From Marsupella aquatica (lineage: Eukaryota; Marchantiophyta), in the NCBI GenBank assembly GCA_973895155.1, contig OZ316898.1:14818001-14882000 (forward strand): 64,000 bases of DNA, read 5' to 3'. Shown here one piece after another: positions 1 through 10,900 of this stretch. The notes beneath the pieces were generated by a model. That model was given only the letters and a program-made list of their open reading frames with translations. It had not been told where the DNA came from and did no database searches. The position numbers were made by a program, and so were the translations under genes. Numbering within the stretch: the first letter of the stretch is position 1; the number at the start of each line of letters is the position of its first letter.

Positions 1-178
1 TCGCTGTCACAGTTTTTCATTATGGTCTTGTGTTTGAATACTGAACCCGATAAATTTATCGTTGTCAGGGTTTATCATTACGGTCTCGTGTTTGAATACT
101 GAACCCGATAAATTTATCGCTGTCAGGGTTCAACATTGCGGTTATCATGTTTTGTCCTAAATTTTTTTATTGTTGTAG
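1..178 (+). repeat. Intron 3' part with 58-bp tandem repeat carrying CGATAAATTTATCG palindromes
   Basis: The segment ends in a pyrimidine-rich stretch and TTGTTGTAG at 170-178, a good 3' splice site directly before the coding frame of the DUF7869-like gene, so I read it as the end of an intron whose start lies outside the window. It is a 58-bp tandem array. Perfect 14-bp palindromes CGATAAATTTATCG lie at 48-61 and 106-119, and the tail of a third is at 1-3. The shared flank includes GTTTGAATACTGAACC before the palindrome and TGTCAGGGTT after it. Intron status is inferred from the splice site and open frame; the repeat and palindromes are seen directly. Confidence 0.7.
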
Positions 179-423
179 GAAAATTCTCAACATTGCTAAA
201 CGAGCATCGGAAGGCACAAGCAGTCGAGAGGGAGAAGTTAGCAAAGCACCGGAGCAAATGTTACAAGAGTCCGGAGAAATATTTGGGCATCTGTATTGAT
301 GGAATGGATCAAAAGAAGACAGAGTTACCTCATTTCATTCGGTGCCCGAAGAATATGGATGAAAAGTATTTCATCCCCGTACACGTAGTGGGTTGTTTGA
401 TCTTCAACAAACAATTAAGTTCA
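179..423 (+). pseudogene. DUF7869-like (transposase-like) gene copy A, 5' exon part, cut by a Copia element
   Basis: This is an open frame from the splice acceptor at 177-178 to the Copia insertion. It encodes a basic helical stretch rich in His, Arg and Lys, followed by the block IDGMDQKKTELP (near 294-330). The same block, as D-x-M-D-Q-x-K-T-x-x-P, recurs in the second gene near 17800-17835. I recall this pattern from eukaryotic proteins labelled DUF7869, which look like RNase-H-fold transposases; both the label and the function are from memory. Upstream exons are outside the window. The frame stops making sense at 424, where the Copia LTR begins, and resumes at 6303. Without the insert the gene would be open to 7667. 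Confidence 0.6.
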
Positions 424-620
424 TGTTGTAATAGACAACTAAAGGAACACTCAAAGATACTCCAACAAGATAGATCCATTACTATTGATGAGGGGATATA
501 TATATCCCCTTGGTTACATGGTAGGCAAATGCCCTTATACTGGTCCTATGGTTAGGAGTTCTCATACTATGGTTAAGGGTTCTCGCCCTATGGTTAAGGG
601 GTAAACTAGGGTTTACAACA
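424..620 (-). repeat. Copia-1 LTR, 3' LTR in element orientation
   Basis: A 197-bp LTR with TG...CA ends, identical by eye to 6101-6297. It holds a perfect 20-bp palindrome at 491-510 whose centre is an alternating TATATA core, which is also the best TATA-box candidate. It also carries three related ATGGTTA words (about 530-600). It is preceded by GTTCA at 419-423, the left target duplication. Confidence 0.95.
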
Positions 621-1124
621 CTCCCCCTTGGTTAGTTTATGGAGGAGCATAAAGTAACCACATCTCTTGAACCTAGGGTATAATCCGGTTTAGGGGTCCA
701 CCTGTGTGATGTAGCCTCATTAAAACCTCGTCGCTTTCTTCTCGAGGAAAGAGTGCTACCATCACTTATATAGGTGGTTTCCCATATCTAATGTCCTGGT
801 TAAGCCTTTTTGCCATGTCTTAGTTAGTGTTGATCGTATGTGCTAAGTGGGGTTATGTGAATGTTCCTAATGGGTGTCTAGTCTCCCCCTCAGCTCGTTG
901 CCTGGTGTGCGCCTCGTGTTGTTCTTCATGTCGTTTTGCGTATTGCGCTTCGCTTCGTGTTGTGCTTTGGGTTAGTGAGGCCAAGTCGGGCGTTTTTGCG
1001 TTGGTTTGCGTTGTTTCACGTCGGGGATGTGGTGTGGCGCTCGCCGAGTGTGGTGGTCGGGCATCTGGAGGCGGCTTCATCGGGCAACAGCTTCGTCGTT
1101 GGGTAATCCTTTCGAGCTTCAGTG
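621..1124 (-). other. Copia-1 untranslated 3' region with polypurine tract
   Basis: About 500 bases between the LTR and the stop of the RNase H frame. Read on the minus strand, the last bases before the LTR are CCAAGGGGGAG, a polypurine tract suited to plus-strand priming. No separate ORF here looks real; the open frames on the plus strand are antisense shadows. Confidence 0.7.
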
Positions 1125-4100
1125 TTATGAGGTGGGCTTGATCGTGGACAATCTGCTCATGCCTATACCTTCGAGGTGCGCTCTGTGCAATCCGGCTGGT
1201 AGTGGTTTCGTAAACATGTCTGCTCGATTGTCCTGAGATTTGATCCATGCAACATTGATACTTTTCCCTTGTTGTTCTTGCGTGAAGAAATACTTGGGGT
1301 CAATATGCTTGGTCCTCTCGGTCTTCAGGATTCCGTTGGTTATCTGGTCGATACACGCCTTATTGTCTTCGTAGATTGTGGTTGGCTCTGTTATCTGTGG
1401 TTTACCGGTGCTGGACCTAATATGATTGATAATGCTTCGTAGCCATACAGCTTCTCTGCACGCCTCGTATAACGCTATGATTTCCGAGTGGTTGGATGAC
1501 GTTGTGGTCATCGTTTGCTTTGAACTTCGCCAAGATATTGCTGTCGTCCCCTGTAAGAACACGTACCCAGTCTGTGATTTGGAGTCCTGGGGGTCCGACA
1601 GGTAGCCGGCATCAGTGTAACCGGTAAGCGTATCGGGGCTATTCTTAGGAAAGAATAGTCCAAGGTCGATCGTCCCTTGTAGGTATCTCATGATCCTCTT
1701 GATGCCGTTCCAATGCCTGATGGTGGGCTGTGCGCTGTGTCTCGCTAAGAGACTGACGGCGAACGATATGTCAGGTCTCGTCTGGTTCGCTAGATACATA
1801 AGGGCACCCACCGCTGATAGGTACGGTTTTTCTGATCCCAGTATGGGTTCGTCTTCTTGGCGCTTCCGAAACATATCTTTGATCGGGTCTAGAGATCTGA
1901 GTTTCATCGGGGTGGAGACAGGGTAGGATTTCTGCATGTTGAATTGATGAAGTATCTTCTGCGTGTATGTCGATTGGTAAAGGAATATGCCTGTTTCTAA
2001 GTGTTCGATCTGCAGGCCTAGGCAGTGGTTGGGTCTTCCAAGGTCCTTCATCTCGAAGACTCCTTTCAGTGTATGTATTGTGTCTTTCATCATCTGTTTA
2101 GTCCCGATAAGTTCACATCGTCCACGTACAGTGCTAGTATCAGGACTTCGTCCATATGCTTTTTGATGAAGATGCAGGGGGCCAGTCCGCTATTTGTAAA
2201 TCCGAGGGCGAGCATCTCTGTCTCGAATTTCTGATACCAGATTCTGCCGCTCTGTTTAAGTCCGTTGATGGAACGTAACACTTGGACTGTAAGTTTTGTT
2301 GTTAATTTCTTTCCTCTGGTATGCATTGCCTGTGTATTTCCACTTTGCATCAAGAGGGCCTTTGTATCCCCATCAGGTATTATTTGGCTGATGCCTTTTT
2401 TAATCTCTGTATTCAGGTTCTGGGACGTCTCCCCCTGAATGTGCTGCTTGACCCTCTCTATCAGTTCCGGGGGGGCAGTCATGTATATCTCAGTATCGAG
2501 TGTGCCGTAAAGGTACGCGGTTACCACGTCCATAAGGTTATTAACCAGTTTATGGTGGACTGAATGTGCTGTGAGATAGCGATATGTAGTAGCGTCCATT
2601 ACTGGTGAGTATGTTAAATCGTAGTCCCTGCCCGGGATTTGTGTGTAGCCTTTGGCTACTAGCCGGGCTCGATATCTTACTACTATGCCTTTCTCATTTC
2701 GTTTTTTCAAGAATGTAAATCGAGAGTCGGTGTAATGTGTACCTGGTAATGCCATTTTAAATGGTCCGAATACTTGTCGCTTGATGAGGGCGTCCATCTC
2801 GGTATGTATTGCTGCTTGCCACTTTGGCCAATCTGGTTGTTTCTTTGCCTCGTTTATAGTGAGCGGATCAGGAATATCGTTGGTGATTTCCTGTATTACG
2901 TTATAGGCAAATTGTTCATCAATTTGGGTTGTCGGTCGTTTATATATGTTACCTGTTTGCATGTATGTGATTGACATTTCCTCGTTTTCTTCGCTCAGTG
3001 GGTCGTTTTGATTTATCGCTGTCACGTTAAGTGTGATCGCTGGTTCCAGCGCGGGTGTACCCAAGTTTGCTGCTGGAGTTTTACGTTGGCGAGGCTGGGA
3101 GTCCTTGATCCCTGGTGGTCTGCCTCGCTTTGCTCTGGGGGCTGTTACATTGGCCGGTGTCGAGGAGGTTTGTACTCGCGATGGCGCATTAGCTGCTAAG
3201 TTGTGGGATCTTGTGACATTTGCAGCGTCGTTAAATGAGTCTGGAATCTTTTCGAGCATTTCATGTAGGTGGAGAAGTCTTCTGACTTCTTCGTCTGCCT
3301 GCTTGGTTCTGGGGTCATTTCTGTTTTGGTCTGCTTTCCAATTTATGGGCGTTTTCGTTGTGTCCTTGGATTGTGTTGATGCTGTATTCGTGAGCTGTGG
3401 GAATTGATCTTCATAAAAATGGCAGTCCTGATGTCTTGCCTTGAACAGGTCTGCCGTAGTCGGTTCAAGGTATCTAATGATCGAAGTAGAGTCAAACCCA
3501 ACATAGATACCTGCATTCCGTTGGGGTCCGAGTTTTGTTCTCTTTGGTCCTAAGATAGGCACCATTACCTGGCATCCGAAAACGCATAGGTGGGACAGGT
3601 CCGGTGGTATGCCGAACGCCAGGTGGTATGGTGTCTTAGAGTTATATGCTGACGGTCTATATTGGATTAGTGCAGCTGCGTGAAGGATGGCATGTCCCCA
3701 TGCTGATGTGGGTAAGTTTGACTTCATTAACAGTGGTCTTGCCACCATTTGAAGTCTCTTAATAACCGACTCAGCTATACCGTTCTGAAAATGAACGTGG
3801 GGAACTGGATATTGAGTATCGATGCCCGCTGCCCAGCAAAAGTCGTCGAATGTTCTTGATGTGAACTCGCCAGCTCCATCTACTCTTAATCTTCTTGTAG
3901 GATACTCTGGGAACTGTGCTCTTAATTTAAGAATATGTGCTAAGATCCGCGCAAATGCCAAGTTGCGGGTAGATAGCAATGAAATCTGCAGCCATTTAGT
4001 TGATGAGTCGATGATTACCAGGAAATATTTGAAAGGGCCGCTCGGGGGGTCTATAGGTCCGCAGATATCTGCATTGATCTGCTCTAGGAACTGTGGTATT

Positions 4101-5737
4101 GAAAATATTGTTTTTGGTATTGATGGTCGTATGGTCATTTTTCCTTGTGAGCACGCTATGCAGGCTGTTTTTACCTTTGGCTTGACTGTCTTGGGGATTC
4201 CTTTGGAGTCCCTTATAATCCTGTTGTACATAGTGGTACCCGGGTGGCCCAGTCGACAGTGCCAGATGTATGTCATATCCTCTGATTCTTGGTGTATATG
4301 GAATGTTTGGATACTGGTTGCGTATAGGCCTGGGGGGATCAATGCAAATGTTTCTTTAATGGATGGCTTACCCTGTATGTCTTGTATGATCTGTAATGTC
4401 TCTGTTTTGCCCTGAGTATTCGTGCGCAGTTGGAGGTTATTGGATCTGATATCCTGGAAGCTGATGAGGTTTCGGGTTGCTTTCGGGGCATAAATTGCTG
4501 ACTTCACGGTGATTTTAGTTCCTCCTGGTAGTATAAATGTGGCTCGTCCTTTGCCTTCTTCTATATGATTAAGTCCTGCTATGGTGGTGATAGCGCGGGA
4601 TGATGGGGTGATGGCCTCAAAATACTTGCTGTGTTTTAAGATAGTATGTGAGGTTCCGCTGTCGATGATGCCCGTATCGGGGTCGTCTAATGTCGGGTAT
4701 TTCCAGTCAGTAAGAGAGGTATGTACTTCTATCTGTTCTTGTGTTTCTTCTCTCTGAGAGGCAATCAATTCTTCTTCTATCTCCATATAATGTCCTTGGG
4801 GGTTTTGTCTGGACTTATTTCTGTCGTTTATGTATCTGTGGGCCTCTTGTTCTGTGGCTGCACATGCGTTTCTAATGTGGCCAATTTTGCCACATCGGTA
4901 ACACATTTTCTGGGAATTGTTTGCAGTGTCGTATTGGTTGCTTCGTCCTCTTCCTCTATTATTCATGGTGCCTCTGCGCCACGTGTTATTGGATCCGGAG
5001 GGTCGGTTATAAGGTTTGCCTTGTCCTCTGAATTGATTTCTCCCGCCCCTGAATTGGTTTCTTCCGCCTCTGAATTGAGTTCGTCCGCCCCGGTAATTTC
5101 CTCGTTGTTTGTCTTCATAATTGGTGTAGTGGGTTTCGGGTCGATGTGGTGGGGGGTCTGATCCTGCTGGGCGCTTTCTGGCGTTTTGCAAGGCCACGAT
5201 CTGTTGCTTCTCTTCCACAAGTAAGTGAGCAATCAGATCTGAGTACTTAGTGAAACGCATGTTCCTATATTGTGTACCTAATGTGATATTAGATTCAGGG
5301 AATGTCGATAGTGTCTTATCGATTCTATCTATGTCATTTATTGGATGTCCACACATTTCTAATTGAGATGTAATTCTGCACAGTGCGCTATTGTAATTGG
5401 CAATTGTGGTGTGGTCCATGACGCGCAGGTTATGCCAATCCCTTCTTGCCTCTGGGAGCCATATCTCCCTCATATGATCAAATCGGGCTTTGAGGAGATC
5501 CCATAGTTTTCTTGGATTAATTTCGTTCATATACTCATTCTTTAGTTGAGGGGTTAGATGTTGCCTGAGTAGAAACGCTGCCTTAGCCTTTTGTTTGAGC
5601 GTGACATCGATGTCGGTATCTAAGGTGTCTTCAAGGTCTTGTGATGTAAAGTAAGTTTCGACATCTGTGATCCACGTCAAATAGTTGGATCCGTCGACTT
5701 TAAGTGCTGGCCATAATAATTTTTCGACTGTATTCAT
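1125..5737 (-). CDS. Copia-1 gag-pol polyprotein with one -1 frame break
   Basis: The ATG at 5737-5735 opens a frame running to a stop at 2090. A second frame from 2093 to 1125 continues the same protein, giving about 1540 residues. An in-frame upstream extension to 5851 exists, but gag homology-like sequence begins at the ATG chosen. Domains in order: Copia gag, a CCHC knuckle (CYRCGKIGHIRNAC) near 4900, the aspartic protease motif IDSGTSHT near 4670, the pre-integrase motif WHCRLGH near 4270, integrase core from about 4110, reverse transcriptase with YVDD near 2120, and RNase H (YTDAGYLSD, TKHID) to the end. The frames differ by one base just after YVDD, at a point where one missing base explains it. 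The rest is intact, so the break may be a sequencing error. It acts in virus-like particles and in integration. Confidence 0.93.
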
Positions 5738-6100
5738 TATTCGGGATGTCAGTTGATTTAAGAACTTTGGTGAAGATTGAATCGAGTGAAGTATCTCGAT
5801 TGTACAATTGACCGGTTGGAAGCTTGTATATGGAGCTGAGGGAGCTTTCAATCATGCCAATAAAGTATTAGTCCTTTGGACTCTCGATATGCTGGTCCCG
5901 AATTGATGCTCTATGTGAAATTTCGTGTTTTGTAAAAAAAATTCAACTCTGAGGCAAAAGAATGGAGACCAAGAAAAAAAAACGGTTATGGCAGTTTCTA
6001 AAAAAAAAATGCCACTTTACGAGCATTCTCCTCGTGTAAAACTCGATTGCATCTGCTTGAAAAAAAAAATGATTTTAGAGACTAGCTCGTGCTGATAACG
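5738..6100 (-). promoter_or_regulatory. Copia-1 leader with primer-binding site
   Basis: This is the untranslated leader between the 5' LTR (6101-6297 in element orientation) and gag. The bases next to the LTR read CGTTATCAGCACGAG on the minus strand (6086-6100). This resembles the TATCAGAGC-type complement of initiator Met tRNA only in part, and may be a half-tRNA primer of the kind known in plant Copia elements. Several A8-A9 tracts appear near 5933-6070 on the plus strand. Primer identity is inference. Confidence 0.6.
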
Positions 6101-6297
6101 TGTTGTAATAGACAACTAAAGGAACACTCAAAGATACTCCAACAAGATAGATCCATTACTATTGATGAGGGGATATATATATCCCCTTGGTTACATGGTA
6201 GGCAAATGCCCTTATACTGGTCCTATGGTTAGGAGTTCTCATACTATGGTTAAGGGTTCTCGCCCTATGGTTAAGGGGTAAACTAGGGTTTACAACA
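6101..6297 (-). repeat. Copia-1 LTR, 5' LTR in element orientation
   Basis: This 197-bp LTR matches 424-620 without a difference that I can see, with the 20-bp palindromic TATA core at 6168-6187. It is followed by the right copy of the target duplication, GTTCA, at 6298-6302. In element orientation it would drive transcription toward decreasing coordinates. Confidence 0.95.
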
Positions 6298-7667
6298 GTT
6301 CAAATGTTTTTTTGAACTATCCAAATATTCACAATGATAGCAACCTGACCATCCACGTTATCCAGCATATTCTGAATACCTGGGAAGGTCTGCTCCCTCC
6401 AGTGCTTTACCTCCAGCTTGATAACACAGCTCGGGAAAACAAGAATAAATATCTTATGGCATATTTGAATATGTTGGTGGAGATAGGTGTTTTCCAGAAA
6501 ATAAAGGTTGGTTTCCTATTGGTGGGGCACACCCATGATCAAATTGATCAAATGTTTAGCAAGTTTTCTTCAAAATTGAACAAGCATAAAGCTTTCCGGT
6601 TGGACACTCTTTCAGCAATCATAGAGGAATTCTACAATCCTACGGCAAAGATATTTTTCGTCGACGAGGTTGCCGATTTCAAGAAATTTGTGTCAGACAA
6701 GGATCAAGCAAATGACAAGGATATGGATGGTCAGGTTCTACGTACTCTCCACGGCATAAGTGCTAAAAAACAATTTTGGATTACTAGAGTACTCGAAGAT
6801 GGAAGTGCTCGGTCCGTATTCCATGCCAAACATCTTTCAACGACAATCGATTGGGGGGAGACGGTGGATTTTGTTTGGTACATTCCATCATCTGGAATAT
6901 GGGTCGCACCACAAATGGCATTGAAGTCGGCCACGGGAGCGACAGGAGACAATGAAGAGCAAGAGAATGATGCTGAGGAAAAAGATGAGCGGGCGGCTCA
7001 AAGTTATTTGTCAACTCTTCAAAAATATCGAAGAGCAATTGAAGATGGATTCAATTACTTTGACGATGCAGATCGTCTATGGTGGGGTCGTTTTTTTTAC
7101 AAACAAAAAGAAGTGATTCAGCACCACCTGAAACCTGCACAATGGAGTTTTGATTGGAGTTGGCCCAAGGTAAACGTACAGAGAGAACTTCCGAGTAATC
7201 CTATGGAAGCAGCAATGGAACCTAGCTTGGTTGATAAAGTAGCGGGTGTGAGGACAGTCATGTATTCCGGAAGTCGAAGAAAAGTCACGGAAATTGGAGA
7301 CTTCAAGGATCTAGAGGTGAATACTAAATTTGCAATGATATGTGTAGTAGCCCATCAGGATCCCAAGGGAAGACCATTCTGGATGGCAAAAGTGACTGAG
7401 ATTCTCACAAGAATTAACGACATCCCGGAGCGGATTAAAATCACTTGGTATGCAATGGATTCGGAGGAAGAGTCTGCAATTGAAGGCAGATATTATCCGG
7501 AGAAAGAGGCTTCGTCTAGCAAAGTACTGGAGGATGAATTGTCCCTATCAGAAACTGCCGTTTATGCGTATAACTTTGCGTTATTGGCAAATAGTACTCT
7601 CCCTATACAAACAAGACGAATCATTCAAAATGCAATGGAGACTGTAGTCGTTGATAGTCGAAGCTAG
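6298..7667 (+). pseudogene. DUF7869-like (transposase-like) gene copy A, 3' part
   Basis: The frame is open from the target duplication to the TAG at 7665-7667, about 455 residues. Two blocks are shared with copy B: LQLDN....NKNKYLMAY (about 6410-6470) and GFLLVGHTHDQID (about 6510-6555). With the upstream IDGMDQ block these give a conserved D / Q-x-D-N / G-H-T-H-x-x-x-D pattern that could be a metal-binding catalytic centre; that reading is inference. A charged acidic segment (GDNEEQENDAEEKDER, about 6940-6990) and a Trp-rich segment (about 7075-7165) follow. No stop or shift is visible in this part, so the Copia insertion is the only visible lesion. The gene is convergent with the methylase gene, 328 bp away. 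Confidence 0.6.
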
Positions 7668-7995
7668 TTTCAGGTTTAAGTTATAATGGTTATCATTCCC
7701 ATGAATATGTACAGTGGTTATTGTTCTGGGACTATGTACTCCGAAGCTATAATGATATCTTTTTTTTTAAATAATTGCAATGACAAACCAGTTAGAGAAT
7801 ACAATGCTGTCCGATAAGATTATCGACAACTCCATTCCCCCAGCAGGAACACCGCGACAGTCCGATATATGCAAAGTCCGATAAATTTATCGCATTAATA
7901 AATGTGACAAAGGTTCTTCCTCATGGAATACAGAAGTCGATAAATTTATCGACAACTTCATTGGTGATTGACATTATCCTAACAAGCACACGCAA
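7668..7995. repeat. Convergent intergenic spacer with three palindromes
   Basis: The spacer between the 3' ends of the DUF7869-like gene and the methylase gene. CGATAAGATTATCG (7812-7825, one centre mismatch), CGATAAATTTATCG (7879-7892) and an 18-bp perfect palindrome GTCGATAAATTTATCGAC (7936-7953) lie here. An inverted repeat between convergent genes could act as a bidirectional terminator in RNA, but the stems are short and AT-rich; this is only a possibility. Confidence 0.75.
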
Positions 7996-10900
7996 CTAAT
8001 CTAATAACATGTCGTTGAGATCATCCTCATTTGGTGTTCTGGGAGGCTCTTCCTCAGTTTCTTCTTGTTCCTCTTCGGTCTCCTTCACAACCTCAACTAC
8101 GTAAGTCGATGTCCCGAGTACACCCAATTGGCCTGCAATTGGTGGTTGAATCTCATGACCTTCAACGCCGTGCCCTTCAATCTGGGATTCTTCATATAAA
8201 TTCCAGTTTGACTCCAGAATCATGATCCGGGATTTTACAAAACCAATCTGCGCAGAACTCTTATCAACAGCACAACCCTGGCGAGAATTGAGGAGCGTAG
8301 CAGCTAATGTCGATCCGGTTCCACAACAAAGATCAATAACCCAATCCTCTTTCTCAGAGAAATGGGAAACAAACCAAGCCCCTAAACCAACAGGCTTCTG
8401 ATATGGGTTCACAACAAATCCCAACGGATCAACGGACTTCTTGGTTACACATGGAACCTTGATGATATTGACGCGAGACTCATCCGGTTGGAAATTGTAC
8501 ATGTTCATGTTCCGAATGCCTTCCTCGCTATAGAAACCTATCGACCAGTTCTCAAAACCCCACGCCAATCGAGCTCCAGCGGGACGCTCATGAATGTTAG
8601 TCTTCTCCCAGATTCCAGCCTCGACCCCACAGTTGCATACACTCTCTAGTGCAGACATCACCATATTTGCTTGTTGTAGTGAATGGATCACAACAAACCT
8701 CCACTGCTTAGCGGTCGTCATCTTTGAGAAACTTGTCAACATGTCTAAAATGTCCTTTTCTGTGAAGGCCACTTCATCAAACTCCGAACCAGGAGCATTA
8801 AAACCATACGGAATATCCGCAACCGCAAGGGTGTAAGCCCTTGGCTGAACAAAAGAATCCAAAATTTGAACATCACCAACATGGAGATAGTAGGGAAAAG
8901 AATCCCCGTCTGCATTTTTCCATGTTTGTTCAAACGCTTCTGCTGTGCCCTCGCCTAAGGACCTCAGCCGATTGTACTTATCGATTGCAGCAAGCACAAA
9001 ATTCTTAAACACAAGGGATTTCAGCTGAGGGAACAATAACCTCCCCCGCAGAATTATAAGTGACAGCCGGAACCACTTTGCTTTTCCTTTTTGAATTAAT
9101 CTTCAGCTATAAGAATGTCAAACACATCTACAGTTAGAATAGTGTGAGATGAATGCTAAGGCCGATAAAAATCTCGCGATGGAGCACGCTAGCCAATAAA
9201 TGGAATCGCTTAGAAACCAACAAAGGAATGCTAAAAACGATAAAAATCTCGCGATGGAGCACGCTAGCTGATAGATACAATCGCTTAGAAACCAACAAAG
9301 GAATGCTAAAGCCGATAAAAATCTCGCGATAGAGCATGCTGTGAGAGGAATGCTTACCGCGTCACTCAATTTCTCCGCCCATATGCCAAGGACCGAGACA
9401 TCTGTTTTGTTGGGAAACATTTCTCTGCATGTTGCCCAATCTGGCTGACCAGATATCTGCAAAAATAGTTTCTTCACCTTGGCAAGCTTTTTCAACTTCT
9501 CACCTTCCTTGTGCATTTGATCCAAAGTGATCACCTTCCCGATAACCCTATTCAAGAGACGCTTGACATGCTCCTTATTTGACAGTCCTTGGAGACCTCG
9601 AAATGAATTTAAGTTGAGGTCACCAGCAAGTTTATTCATTTTAATCTCCCTTACCGTCAAAGGTTTCACCTTTCCCTTTGCGTTCGTCGTTGCCACAATT
9701 TTTTGGGTTGTCCTAAGACAATACCTTTCTCCCACATCTGGAAAATTTGCTCCTGAAGATCCCAAATTTCACCTGTTCGGAAAGCAATTTGGAAAGCCGG
9801 ATCATGTTTGGCCATGGAGTCACGAACTCCTGGCGTGTACTCCATCGTGCATTCTTGACAACATGCTTCGCGGACATCTTTAGTCGAGCCCACACCCATT
9901 TCAAGGAAAATATTGTGACAAGCGCGAACTTGGTCAATTTTAGTCATGTTCTTCCGATACTCCTGGTCATAGTTATGCTGGAAGCCTAACTTTTGGACCT
10001 CGGATCTCGTAAGCCCAGCGTAAACCCAAGCTTCCAGCTCACCATATATTTGCTTCCCGTACATTTTAAACAACTCGGACTTTGCCCGAGCACCATGATT
10101 CCCTCCAATAATTCTATACTTCCATACCCTTGACTTCAGGATGTCCCAATCTGCGGTTGTGGGACAATCCTTCGGATCCACACACAGGACGAACGGGGCA
10201 CTGAAGTTGGTGGGGTTTTTCATGAGAAGTATCTTGATATTTTCCACATGCAATCTATCCACTGGTCTAATCAAAGTTGTCAAATCCCCCTCCTCATCAA
10301 ATATGAGATTGTCGACATGCAGAAGCACAATTGTCCTTTGCACCCTTCGTTGCATCAGAAGACTGAGCTCTGCCTTGATCGCGTCCGTCTCATACATCAA
10401 AAGAGCCGTCTCCTCCTCCTGATCAGCCTACAAAAGCGTTGCAAATTCAATTAAGGAAAGAAACTGCGAGATTTTTATCGGAGTTCGCATTTGTTCAACA
10501 TAACTCCACAATCCGCAATTCAGGAAATAAATAGCGAGATTTTTATTGGATTTCGTGTTTGTTAAACAGTACAACGACGTAGTACTTACCAATGGCGCCG
10601 TAGGAACCGCGACTGGAACTGATGGAATTGACGGAGCTCTATCTCAGTCCAGGAAGTCCTCTTCCTCTTTGTGCTAAGTCCAGAACCAGATGGCCCGGAT
10701 CCCTCGGATCCTTTACTTTCGCTTGGTTTAACGGATGGTCCTCGATGGTTGCCCCGGCCTCTCCCACTACCGCCAGTTTCCTGGCTCTTCTTCCCACCGT
10801 TAGAGGTTCCCGCGGCATCTCCCCTGCCGCTACCTCTCCCTTTCCCTTTTCCACTTCCCGAAACCCGACCAGAAGTTGTAGGTTCATCCACGTCAATATG

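Larger units (their letters stand above)
424..6297 (-). mobile_element. Ty1/Copia LTR retrotransposon 1, young, inserted in DUF7869-like gene A
   Basis: A complete 5874-bp element bounded by two 197-bp LTRs (424-620 and 6101-6297) that look identical base for base. Both begin TG and end CA. The 5-bp target duplication GTTCA sits at 419-423 and 6298-6302. The gag-pol gene reads on the minus strand in the order gag, protease, integrase, reverse transcriptase, RNase H, which defines Copia rather than Gypsy. On the minus strand a primer-site-like CGTTATCAGCACGAG follows the LTR at 6086-6100, and a purine tract AAGGGGGAG (621-629) precedes the other LTR. Identical LTRs imply very recent insertion. 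One single-base frame break near 2095 separates the pol frame after the YVDD motif. Confidence 0.96.

Noticed and set aside
3033-5161. Plus-strand open frames inside Copia-1
   Set aside because: Antisense shadows of the long gag-pol frame.
9118-9357. Extension of the methylase exon frame through repeated hydrophobic segments
   Set aside because: The frame is open only because a 75-bp tandem repeat is a multiple of three; a strong GTAAGC donor and in-phase acceptor show it is an intron.
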